This document shows positions 25,501-32,769 of a stretch of 64,000 nt of DNA, in pieces. The DNA comes from Bin80 sp965209015 (GTDB lineage Bacteria; Bacteroidota; Rhodothermia; Rhodothermales; Bin80). Numbering within the stretch: the first letter of the stretch is position 1; each line of letters begins with the position of its first letter. The position numbers were made by a program, and so were the translations under genes. The notes beneath the pieces are model-generated. The model was not told where the DNA came from. It did no database searches and saw nothing but the letters and a program-made list of their open reading frames with translations. The stretch covers positions 992,001 through 1,056,000 of the forward strand of contig OZ242367.1 of assembly GCA_965209015.1 (NCBI GenBank). The letters are read 5' to 3'.

Positions 25501-27587
25501 TCCCAATTGATTTCTTCCTGATCCATGTTGGTAACTTCGTTCCTGCTCTCGCGAACAGTAGTTCCCGAAATAATATTCTTCCTTAGAGTTCGCCAGTCTT
25601 TATCGCTGACATCTGGTACAGGACAAAGCAACGTATCTGGGGAATTGAACCCATATATTTTTTCGCTCTCTGTGTGAATCAGGCGATACTTAGCTATCTC
25701 CTCATTTTTGAGTAGTCTTTCAAGGGAAAGGCTTCCCACATTGTTTTTTGTGTCAACCTTTTTGAATTCTAAGATGCCAAGTGCTCGTCCGATGAGCAAT
25801 AACTCAAGTTTGTGGAGTGCAGCGGGGTTCTTATTCGTAATCTGGAATCTATACTGTTCTACGATCGCAAAAGGATGAGGCCAACTATTTGGGCTGACAT
25901 TTCTACTGTCAAAGTAGTTTCCAATAGTTGTAATAGCCTTTCCATCTGAAACCTTCCCAAGCTCTCCTGGCTTTTCCCATGTAGGCGGTATCCCGTCATC
26001 ATGAGTGGAGGTATCCGGCCAGTAGCCTTCTCCTTCCTTTGTCTCTTCTGAAGTTGGATTTAATTTTACACTATTCCAATCATCTTTTATCCAATCCGCA
26101 ACCCAATGGAAAAGAGCTAATGCCACAACAGTTTCTACCTGTGAGAGATTGGCTGAGGGTGAGTTCTGCAATCCTACAAGCTTTTTTGGTAAGGGGTTAT
26201 TTTTCAGACGTTCAATGCACTTGAGCTCTGGTAAGAAAAATTGATCACTTTTTTCTTTCACATCATCCTCGTTTATACTAAAATTACTCGGGGTTTCAGG
26301 ATCTGGAGAATTTATCCAATTCAAGAGCTTTTCGTAGTTGTTTACAAGTTTATCAAGTTCATTGGCAGCATCTTCAAGTCTTGAGTAATCATGACCTATT
26401 TGTTTATAGGCCCAGTATGCAATTGAGGAAAATGGAGTTTGACCAGCAAAGATGAAAAAATTAGAGAATGATGATTGCCTCGAGGAGGAGTTAGTCTTAC
26501 TATTGACTCTCAGCAACTTTGAGAAGACTTTGAGTAGGTAGGTGAGAAATTGTGCGTGACCGACCATTGTAAACAAGGAAGCTTCATCACTGTCCCCAGC
26601 AATAATGTCACCAGTCAATTTGGATGAGTCAGATGCCGATACACCATACAAACCCTCTTTGATTTCATCTTCCGATTCTTTTCCCGCCAGAAAATACTTT
26701 ATGCCAGCAAAAGCTCCCACTGCATGAGCATATGAGTCCTGATACGGTTGTTGGTTATCAGATGTGTAATCCCGCTGGGTCCATCTGTGCTCGGGAATGC
26801 CTACTAAAACGGTCGGTACAGATCTTGACAACTCATGACCATAACAGGCAAGTCCACCAGCAGCGTTTTCCTTCATGCGTTTATTTCGCTCAAAGGACTT
26901 GTCAAATATTTCTCTGGATTCTTCGGGCCTCGTAAACATGAACCAGCTATGAATCATCACTGCCATCACATCGGCACCCTTATCCTTACATAAACGAGCA
27001 AGGGTTGGAGCCACAGACGAACCGGTTCCACCTACACTAGATCCACAAACTACAATACGAGATGCTTTGGAGTCTTGAAGCATTTCGTTATAAGCCACAT
27101 CATAATTGCCCTTATTCTCTTCCTCGCAATCCAATTCTTTGAGACTGAAAAGAAGAGACCCTACGGCGGGGGAAGCCATCATCCCGAGATCATATGTAAT
27201 TTCCCTTTGAGCTTCAGAAGTAACCAGAGGAAGGATAGGAGAATCACGAAACCGATATTTCAACTGATGATAGGGAGGCTTGTACCAATTTTTGTCCTTC
27301 CCAACAGGCAGAGGGCTAACATCCTTACAGATTGGAAGATCTTGGCGGCCAAGGTATTTCGGTAAGTTATATCGACCTGGATGTATCTTGATTAAATGCT
27401 TTACCTCTTGCCAAGGAGTACTTTTGTTCTTTCCGTCACCAGAATCTTGATCCACTAAGAATAAATCAGGGAATTTATTCCCATCCTTAAAAAAGAAACC
27501 GAATGGATAGCCTAAAATGTGTAGGCGTACCATGGCCAACATTACATGAGCACCTGTCCCCCCACAGGCAATAAAACGACTGTTCAT
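22593..27587 (-). CDS. Tubulin/FtsZ-like GTPase fused to Hsp70/actin-like ATPase (1664 aa)
   Basis: The N-terminus begins like a tubulin/FtsZ nucleotide-binding strand, RFIACGGTGAHVMLAMVRL (4-22). A tubulin signature loop follows, VVCGSSVGGTGSSVAPTLAR (179-198, glycines at 186-189), as in the bacterial Tubulin_2-type families. The middle (about 430-1080) is long and unrecognised. From about residue 1090, LAIDFGTSHTVAAYEI is the phosphate-1 motif of Hsp70/actin ATPases. VADLGGGTLDMLIST, near 1322, is the phosphate-2 motif with the expected DxGGGT. So GTP- and ATP-dependent cytoskeletal folds share one polypeptide. There is no signal peptide or membrane helix, so it is cytoplasmic. It is gene two of the operon, 14 bp after the membrane lipoprotein gene and upstream of the stator pair. 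Function is unknown; a filament or switch driven through the stator is an inference. Confidence 0.75.
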   Translation of the reverse strand: MNSRFIACGGTGAHVMLAMVRLHILGYPFGFFFKDGNKFPDLFLVDQDSGDGKNKSTPWQEVKHLIKIHPGRYNLPKYLGRQDLPICKDVSPLPVGKDKNWYKPPYHQLKYRFRDSPILPLVTSEAQREITYDLGMMASPAVGSLLFSLKELDCEEENKGNYDVAYNEMLQDSKASRIVVCGSSVGGTGSSVAPTLARLCKDKGADVMAVMIHSWFMFTRPEESREIFDKSFERNKRMKENAAGGLACYGHELSRSVPTVLVGIPEHRWTQRDYTSDNQQPYQDSYAHAVGAFAGIKYFLAGKESEDEIKEGLYGVSASDSSKLTGDIIAGDSDEASLFTMVGHAQFLTYLLKVFSKLLRVNSKTNSSSRQSSFSNFFIFAGQTPFSSIAYWAYKQIGHDYSRLEDAANELDKLVNNYEKLLNWINSPDPETPSNFSINEDDVKEKSDQFFLPELKCIERLKNNPLPKKLVGLQNSPSANLSQVETVVALALFHWVADWIKDDWNSVKLNPTSEETKEGEGYWPDTSTHDDGIPPTWEKPGELGKVSDGKAITTIGNYFDSRNVSPNSWPHPFAIVEQYRFQITNKNPAALHKLELLLIGRALGILEFKKVDTKNNVGSLSLERLLKNEEIAKYRLIHTESEKIYGFNSPDTLLCPVPDVSDKDWRTLRKNIISGTTVRESRNEVTNMDQEEINWENSIKDWGKRGEEARKCIKGWLKCIERCVKLTVSEDSRTWVDIFDEHFDSETGPFGIAEWLPVPSQEVRIPIPILEPSINLFEESEPNKQEAEKKVQDFIKIIPEVKEITVTKLGKSETFQLIEDFRLPGLDYPIRAIWREHLEALQESTKIFAWQKDQTESGIWIRENLEDSPIYLRDLLVIDVDEIQITTCIPLEQKSVSGSTDKRLKYPDIPLRPDFIDLLKVPKGEEHEGEKCLNHDKAWSALGGSGKENRARKLVRWKLDLMGRSEPVRIVVPLDKIEPAKAHWMIWPNFKSPSNPDAPDQLWRTYYIYEQSDRESLEARTIYRDKRGHLSAIKKAPSGCPGNSYALDFNDGLHVGGPPVALSGYDQKHRKDTGIYVVCLHEYPRDKEPWKLAIDFGTSHTVAAYEINTEKESVNLDAELTSDNGLSLHISENYDVQDVSRMGLDIWRPTYNETGSNEIAKALLPSDLWCVEKRPIRYGRFKSEWSPMTHYSIPVMHLQRSNLLDHIISGFKWDLKEGEFRGEEQWLRERYLRMAMEIFVADIVRKTKNLPTQIETTFTYPLRGTITQATEKFKDVIDEVLKASKQDLGIEFSLYQGHGLYSESHAAYDSVGDGVPINVKLVADLGGGTLDMLISTYDVPSKHRENRFQEVEDSVKIGSDILLRELAGNTAIYLPKGEDRGWESEPDKAYEQLRAWMRSVGSEKLFGVDSENWNAPHLKLKGFGKPEEGNNARDLISRYFGIIIDFLARYLVAYVVADVLPQLKSDSDRKRLNLLVNLRGNGWRLWHGNRDYADIQQTMESLVEDRANQLWIHAGIADSLPDKVWKKADLIHQNSPKLGPIKMAIGQSMDPEKARKRSHRFPLSDILILDREQEDKRKHWHEKLPFKGVSETDSLHVDEFNPPLVMHAHSDEGLRKIEDPLMKEINDNISGNQSIRDSLQNTVDAPIAVQIWENLFKSDKFTGR

Positions 27588-27601
27588 TTGACTTAATAAC
27601 C

Positions 27602-28102
27602 TTAGTCCTTGTGTGGTTCTATTTTGTAAGATTTCTTTCTGATTACGTACTTCCTATAAATTAGAAGTCCTCCACCAAACCCAATAATAATCCCTAAAAT
27701 CACTCCCAAGATGTGTACGAGCTTATGTGAGTCAGAGCAATCTGCCACAAAGAAAAGCCCTACGAAAACAACTAAGAGACCGATTAGAATAGCTGGAAAT
27801 GACCAAGATGCCGAAATCTTAGGGGCAGTCTGGGACATTGAAAGATTCCACTTTTGCAGCTTCCTACGTTGAAGTAGCATAAAAAAAAACATGCTGATAA
27901 TAAATGAGAGTACACCTGCTACGACAAACGTCTCAATAAATATAAATAAGAGGCTGAAGCTACTCCCTAACCAGCCACTCTGGCAGACCCTGTTAATCTC
28001 AGAACAGCCGGAGCTTGTGAGCACAAGTAGGATCAGGAGTGTTTTAGTCCAAAAATGGGAAACAGTATTTTTCATGAGAATAGACAGGCCACAGACTCGC
28101 AT
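27602..28102 (-). CDS. Small polytopic membrane protein, lipoprotein-like N-terminus
   Basis: A 166-residue hydrophobic protein. An N-terminal helix ends in LVLTSSGCS, a lipobox-like cleavage site. Three further hydrophobic segments follow: SLLFIFIETFVVAGVLSFII, FPAILIGLLVVFVGLFFV and VHILGVILGIIIGFGGGLLI. The C-terminus is basic (RKKSYKIEPHKD) and probably cytoplasmic. It may start at the second methionine (MKNTVSHFW, 10 codons in), which gives a more typical signal sequence. It is the first gene of the operon, 14 bp before the tubulin/Hsp70 fusion gene, and is a plausible membrane anchor for that protein. I do not recognise the family. Confidence 0.55.
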   Translation of the reverse strand: MRVCGLSILMKNTVSHFWTKTLLILLVLTSSGCSEINRVCQSGWLGSSFSLLFIFIETFVVAGVLSFIISMFFFMLLQRRKLQKWNLSMSQTAPKISASWSFPAILIGLLVVFVGLFFVADCSDSHKLVHILGVILGIIIGFGGGLLIYRKYVIRKKSYKIEPHKD

Positions 28103-28391
28103 GGAAGATTATCCTATCAATTACTGGAAGAAAACCAAATGATTTGCCCCACCAATTTCCTAATGTACCAATGTCATATCGCCTTCAATGAGGACCCAAT
28201 ATAACGTTTACGATCATTCCCTGCAAATTTAGGTCTAACGAAAGAAGACAAAGATAAATTCCATCTTCTGGTCACGCGCTATTATTACGTCCATGGTTCG
28301 CTTTTGGTGAGTTAATTGAAAGAGACTCAGATGTATTGGCTTCTAATTATTGGATGAGCAGTGGCATGTGAAAAGATGCCTTGAAACTGTG

Positions 28392-31154
28392 CTATCCAAT
28401 GGGATGTATTTTAAGTTGATCCTTTGGTACATAATCACACCATTTATCTACTTCGTCTTTCTGGGCTGTAAAGTAGAAAATCTGTCGGTCAGCTGCCAAG
28501 GTAGATATGGTTTTTATGATTGCACGAGCGCGTTCGTCGTCACTATTGGCCAGCGTTTCATCTAAGGTAATGGGAAGGCGATGATTTGATTCCTGTGTCT
28601 CAACGAATGCAAGGCGTACAGATAGCAGGAGTTGAACTCTGGTGGCACTGGATAACTCAGATAAGTTAAAATCACGATTACGCTGATTATCGTGTGTTCG
28701 GAAGGAATCATCTTGGGGAATGATTAGCGTGTAACGACCATCAGTAACCCGTTCAAAATTCTCCTGAGCAAGCTGAAATACTGGAGGAGCATTTTTAATC
28801 GTACTCTCACTGAGGTATTCAACGATTACCTGTCCAACTGCCTTAGCTGCTTTCTCTTCCCGAACATGCTCAAGAGCGATACGCTTCCTCTCCTTTTCAG
28901 CTAATGCATTCTCCATAGAGTTACTGGTCTCAGCTCGCTCAATATCTGCATCAAGCCGGGTGAGTTGTTGCTGTAACTCTTCTTGCTTTTGCGCTTCTTC
29001 TTGGGCAACTTGCAATTCCTCTTCAACATTTTCAATTTCCATCAATGATCCATATTTACCTGAGGGATCTATATCAGGGCGTAAACTCTGTGAGCGTATA
29101 TTTAACTTGTTCGCTTCAGAGGATGCTTTATTCCATTCTGTGAATTCTCTTGCACAGTTGGCGAGTCCACTCAGATCTCCGACATCCAGATTCAGATCGG
29201 TAAATACTTTGACATATTTAGCTTCCTCATCGTTGAGTTGATTCTTTATTGAGGCTAGAGTGGTTTCTGCTTGGGCTAAACTGGCATGGTCACGTTTTAC
29301 AGCGTCATCATCTTGTTTGAGTTTCTCAAGAAGTTTTTCGGCATTACGAGGGTCATTTGGTCTCTCGTACCCGTGGCGTTCAAATGCGTCTCCGGTCGTT
29401 TTTATAAGAGCATCATAGCTTTCGGATGCAATATTATATCTACTCTCAACTTCATTCACTTTTTGATCTATCTTTCGCCAACTGAGAAGCCGATCAACTA
29501 ATTCAATCAGTAAAATCAGGTCATTAGGTGGAGGAAGATTAAATGAATTGAGTAGGCCCTCTTTTTTAGCATCCAGTTCAGGTTGTTGCCTCATATTTTT
29601 ATCCAGAAATTGTTGAACTCGTTGCATTTCAGTGGACTTGAGGTTATGTAACTCCACTTGGGAACGCTTAATAATAAGTTGGTCAAGCCCCGAAAGAAGT
29701 TCAGATGGATCAGGATGATCTGGCAGGTCAGGTAGTAGACGTTTTAGTAGATCTTTCCGAAGAGGGGCAGCCTGGTGTTGAGAATCAGATCGGAGTAGAA
29801 GATAGATCCATAGAATGAGGGAGCTAATCAACAAGCCAACAAATCCGATAGGATGAAGAGTAACCCCTGATCCGATAGATAGGAATGCAGATGCGAGGAA
29901 TGTAATCCATAGTAGGGAATTGATTTTTCGAGTCGCCGGAAAGTCAGATTTTAAGGCGAGGATCCAATTAAGTACGATTTGCTGTGCAACTTGAAGATCA
30001 TGAGAGTCACCATGACGATCATCAGAGTCAAGCCCCTCGAGGCGTGTCTTAATGAGTTGAAGGGCCTTCTGCTCTTGAAGATGTGAGTCGTATTCCTTCG
30101 CAAATTCTCTCAAATGCTTAAGATGCTCTGGCGTAAAGCTAGGCCTCCATCCCTGTGGGACAATGCCGCCGAGTTTATCCCAGGCATCCAGAGATTGCTC
30201 CTCTGCGGTCTGGAATGATTCTTTCAACTGTTCAAGCTCACGAAATTTTGCAGAACAATCTTGGACTAAAGAACTGAGGTGAGATAGATCTTCTGGTGCC
30301 AGCCCCTTAGGGGGGAGTTGAGTGTGACTTAAGCGCTTTTCTATCTGGGCAATGGAGGTCTGACTTTCCTCAAGGCTTCGTTTGAGTTGATTGATACGGT
30401 CTGCAAATTTCTGAGCATGGGTGACTGCATTAGTTAGATCATGGCTATTCTTGATCACATCAGGATACTGGTTCGCAATCGTGGTGGCAGTTTTACACTC
30501 TCGTTCGGCACTTCGCCAAGTCTGAACTTTTTTTATGAATGAGACGCGTTTTGTAGCCTCTTTGGCTGAGTTGAGTTCGTTCTGAGCTTGTTCACGCTGG
30601 TTCTTTCGATCCCGAAGGCTACGCTGCTCTGAAAGGACTTCTTGTACTCTTTTAGAGGCTGTATCAAATTCTTTGCCCTCGGTTGTCTTACGATATTGTT
30701 TTTGGAGAGCAAATTCAAGTTGTCTTCCGGCGGCAGAAATATCAAATCCGCCATTAGCCTGGCGGATGATCTCCTTAGCCAGATCACTATCCCCACTCTT
30801 TTCAGGTAGGAGTTCATGAAGAGATAGATGATAGCTTTTGGGACGAATGAAGTGTGATAGTTCATTTCGATCAACAGTGTTTGTACCAACGCGACAAATA
30901 GCCCGATTGCTCTGAACATCAATGTGAAGAGTTTGACGGCCAAAGGTTAGATTCGCCTCGGCATACAATTTTTGCTGTCGACCCGCACTGGGTAGTAACA
31001 ATCCATTAAGAGCGTTGGCAATTGTGGTCTTTCCAGCTCCATTGGGGCCAAAGACAATGTTGAGGTGAGCCGAAAGATTGGAGAGATGAAGATCGAACAT
31101 GCTTCCATACATTCGGCTAATTTTCACATCTTTGAAGAGTAGGGGTTCATTCAT
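28392..31154 (-). CDS. YhaN/SbcC-like SMC-type ATPase with membrane hairpin
   Basis: An ATPase of the Rad50/SbcC/YhaN type, 920 residues from the start chosen here. The P-loop GPNGAGKTT is at residues 36-44. Coiled coils occupy about 170-390 and 500-780. Between them, near residue 420, a hydrophobic pair (ITFLASAFLSIGSG and VGLLISSLILWIYLLL) looks like a membrane hairpin, the hallmark of the YhaN branch. The C-terminal lobe contains LSSATRVQLLLSVRLAFVE (signature) and PITLDETLANSDDERA (Walker B and D-loop). I use the ATG at 31154, whose ATGAATGA overlaps the stop of the upstream phosphoesterase by 8 bp; an ATG at 31184 is possible. The pair resembles B. subtilis YhaO-YhaN and SbcD-SbcC, which process DNA ends. 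Confidence 0.82.
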   Translation of the reverse strand: MNEPLLFKDVKISRMYGSMFDLHLSNLSAHLNIVFGPNGAGKTTIANALNGLLLPSAGRQQKLYAEANLTFGRQTLHIDVQSNRAICRVGTNTVDRNELSHFIRPKSYHLSLHELLPEKSGDSDLAKEIIRQANGGFDISAAGRQLEFALQKQYRKTTEGKEFDTASKRVQEVLSEQRSLRDRKNQREQAQNELNSAKEATKRVSFIKKVQTWRSAERECKTATTIANQYPDVIKNSHDLTNAVTHAQKFADRINQLKRSLEESQTSIAQIEKRLSHTQLPPKGLAPEDLSHLSSLVQDCSAKFRELEQLKESFQTAEEQSLDAWDKLGGIVPQGWRPSFTPEHLKHLREFAKEYDSHLQEQKALQLIKTRLEGLDSDDRHGDSHDLQVAQQIVLNWILALKSDFPATRKINSLLWITFLASAFLSIGSGVTLHPIGFVGLLISSLILWIYLLLRSDSQHQAAPLRKDLLKRLLPDLPDHPDPSELLSGLDQLIIKRSQVELHNLKSTEMQRVQQFLDKNMRQQPELDAKKEGLLNSFNLPPPNDLILLIELVDRLLSWRKIDQKVNEVESRYNIASESYDALIKTTGDAFERHGYERPNDPRNAEKLLEKLKQDDDAVKRDHASLAQAETTLASIKNQLNDEEAKYVKVFTDLNLDVGDLSGLANCAREFTEWNKASSEANKLNIRSQSLRPDIDPSGKYGSLMEIENVEEELQVAQEEAQKQEELQQQLTRLDADIERAETSNSMENALAEKERKRIALEHVREEKAAKAVGQVIVEYLSESTIKNAPPVFQLAQENFERVTDGRYTLIIPQDDSFRTHDNQRNRDFNLSELSSATRVQLLLSVRLAFVETQESNHRLPITLDETLANSDDERARAIIKTISTLAADRQIFYFTAQKDEVDKWCDYVPKDQLKIHPIG

Positions 31155-32409
31155 GGTCTTCTTTCTGAGCGAGAAGTTCATCAAGGAGTAGCATTGCCTG
31201 TTGGGTTACCAGACGCGAAAGGGTTTCTGAACTGGGGGTTTTATCACCGAGTCCTCTAAAACCGGCACTCCCATACACGGATGCAGCTGCATCACCTGCA
31301 CATTTAAGTAAGTCGGGATGGTTTGAATTTTCAAGTTCCAATAGCCAACGTGCCAAAATTCCCGGTGGATCGTTATTTAGCTGAGAAATTTCGTAGAGAT
31401 CTCGACTTGGAGAAGTATTCACAGTGACTTTGTCAACTGAAATCGTGCATCCGTCGATCTGAAGGTCTAAGGTGTCAATATTTGTCAGTCCCTCAGTGGA
31501 TAGGACGCGGTGAAGCTTAGTTTGTCCCTCTAAGATCAGTCTACAGGACAAAAATCGCAGCGGTGAGTGATGCTGGATTAACTCTTGACCAATTTTTTCG
31601 AGTTGTTCAGCAATAGATCTGCTAACATCTGCCATCCGGTCCAAACCAGATAGATTGATCTGGACCTCTTCATAGCGCACAGATGCGAGAGGTTGCTGGT
31701 CAGCATCAATGTGGTTATTCTCATTAATTGAGATCGTCCACGGTCCATGGATGCCGGGTTCGCCGGGATCAAGCGCTTGCAGAGATCCTGCGTAGAGCAC
31801 AGGCGCACTTGAATCTTGGTAGAGCTTGGGGGCATGAACATGTCCCAAGAGCCACAAATCGACGGGCAGGGCTGCAAGATCCTGTTTTGCCAGCGGGGCA
31901 TAGTTTCCCCGTCCGTCTAATTCTCCATGGATAACACCAATCGTGAAAGCATCACTCTGGGAAAGAGTTAATGAATCCAGAGGTGAATGGTCGTAATGAG
32001 GGCTTGGGAATGACCAGCCTATACAACGAATAGGCCGGCCGGATTTGGCATTTAGAGTCACTTCACTCCAAGCACCATCTAATCCAAGAAAGTGGAAATT
32101 ATCCTCCTCCATAGATTTAGCGAGCTCTGGAAAAACATCGTAGTCATGGTTGCCAGCAATCGCCACAACTGGAATATGGGACTCAATCAGACGTGTTATC
32201 CCGGCTCTCAGAGTGCCGTAGGCCTCAAAATATGAATTCTTGTTATCTGCCATGTCTCCGGTAAGGATCATGGCGTCAATATTATTATTGATTGAGTAAG
32301 AGATGGCCTGTTCCCAAACCGCACCTACCGATAATGTGGGATCATTTGTAGGGACTCGGGAGGGATATCGTCCCAAGTGTGCATCCCCGAGGCATAATAA
32401 GTTAATCAC
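31147..32409 (-). CDS. YhaO/SbcD-like metallophosphoesterase (DNA exonuclease)
   Basis: Mre11/SbcD/YhaO-type phosphoesterase, probably the nuclease partner of the ATPase that follows. The motifs appear in order: LGDAHLG near residue 8 (D9, H11), LTGDMADNK, AGNHDYD, GVIHGELDG and LLGHVHAPK, giving all the metal ligands of the calcineurin fold. The frame is open upstream to 32643, but those 78 codons (YLRNGGIYDHPLL...) show no family similarity. The conserved domain starts exactly at VINLLCLGDAH, so I place the start at the GTG at 32407-32409, giving 420 residues. No strong ribosome site precedes it. The stop overlaps the start of the YhaN-like gene. Confidence 0.8.
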   Translation of the reverse strand: MINLLCLGDAHLGRYPSRVPTNDPTLSVGAVWEQAISYSINNNIDAMILTGDMADNKNSYFEAYGTLRAGITRLIESHIPVVAIAGNHDYDVFPELAKSMEEDNFHFLGLDGAWSEVTLNAKSGRPIRCIGWSFPSPHYDHSPLDSLTLSQSDAFTIGVIHGELDGRGNYAPLAKQDLAALPVDLWLLGHVHAPKLYQDSSAPVLYAGSLQALDPGEPGIHGPWTISINENNHIDADQQPLASVRYEEVQINLSGLDRMADVSRSIAEQLEKIGQELIQHHSPLRFLSCRLILEGQTKLHRVLSTEGLTNIDTLDLQIDGCTISVDKVTVNTSPSRDLYEISQLNNDPPGILARWLLELENSNHPDLLKCAGDAAASVYGSAGFRGLGDKTPSSETLSRLVTQQAMLLLDELLAQKEDHE

Positions 32410-32769
32410 AGTAGTATGGATCAGTGAAGAGTAGAAATATAATAATGGATGATCGTAAATACCCCCGTTACGAAGGTAGCAATACCCGGAGATGGAGAAT
32501 GAAACCGCATGCCATACCATTACTGGGGAGTGCAAACGACATTTCTTTGTCAAGACATACACCATCCTTGCACTCTCAAAGCTACCTCTCTCAAAGAAGG
32601 GGGGGTATATACCTGAATGCTTAACCTGCATAAGGGGTTGCATATTCCACTCAATTGGGACACCTATTCCGATTTAATTGGGTGTCTCAATACGCCGGAA
32701 TCGGCACTCAAATCTGGATATATTGTTTAATCAATGATTAAACATATACTGCCGTGCCCTCACCATAGT
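32410..32769. other. Intergenic region with perfect palindrome
   Basis: About 360 bp between the AAA+ gene's end and the phosphoesterase start. It contains the 21-bp palindrome TGTTTAATCA-A-TGATTAAACA (32724-32744) and a looser GACACC...GGTGTC repeat near 32660-32677. No gene is convincing. It probably holds the promoter and operator of the phosphoesterase/ATPase pair. Confidence 0.45.
32724..32744. promoter_or_regulatory. 10-bp perfect inverted repeat, operator-like
   Basis: TGTTTAATCA, one central A, then TGATTAAACA. It lies 25 bp past the AAA+ gene stop and about 315 bp upstream of the phosphoesterase start. No T-run follows on either strand, which favours a protein-binding site over a terminator. 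The binding protein is unknown. Confidence 0.4.
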
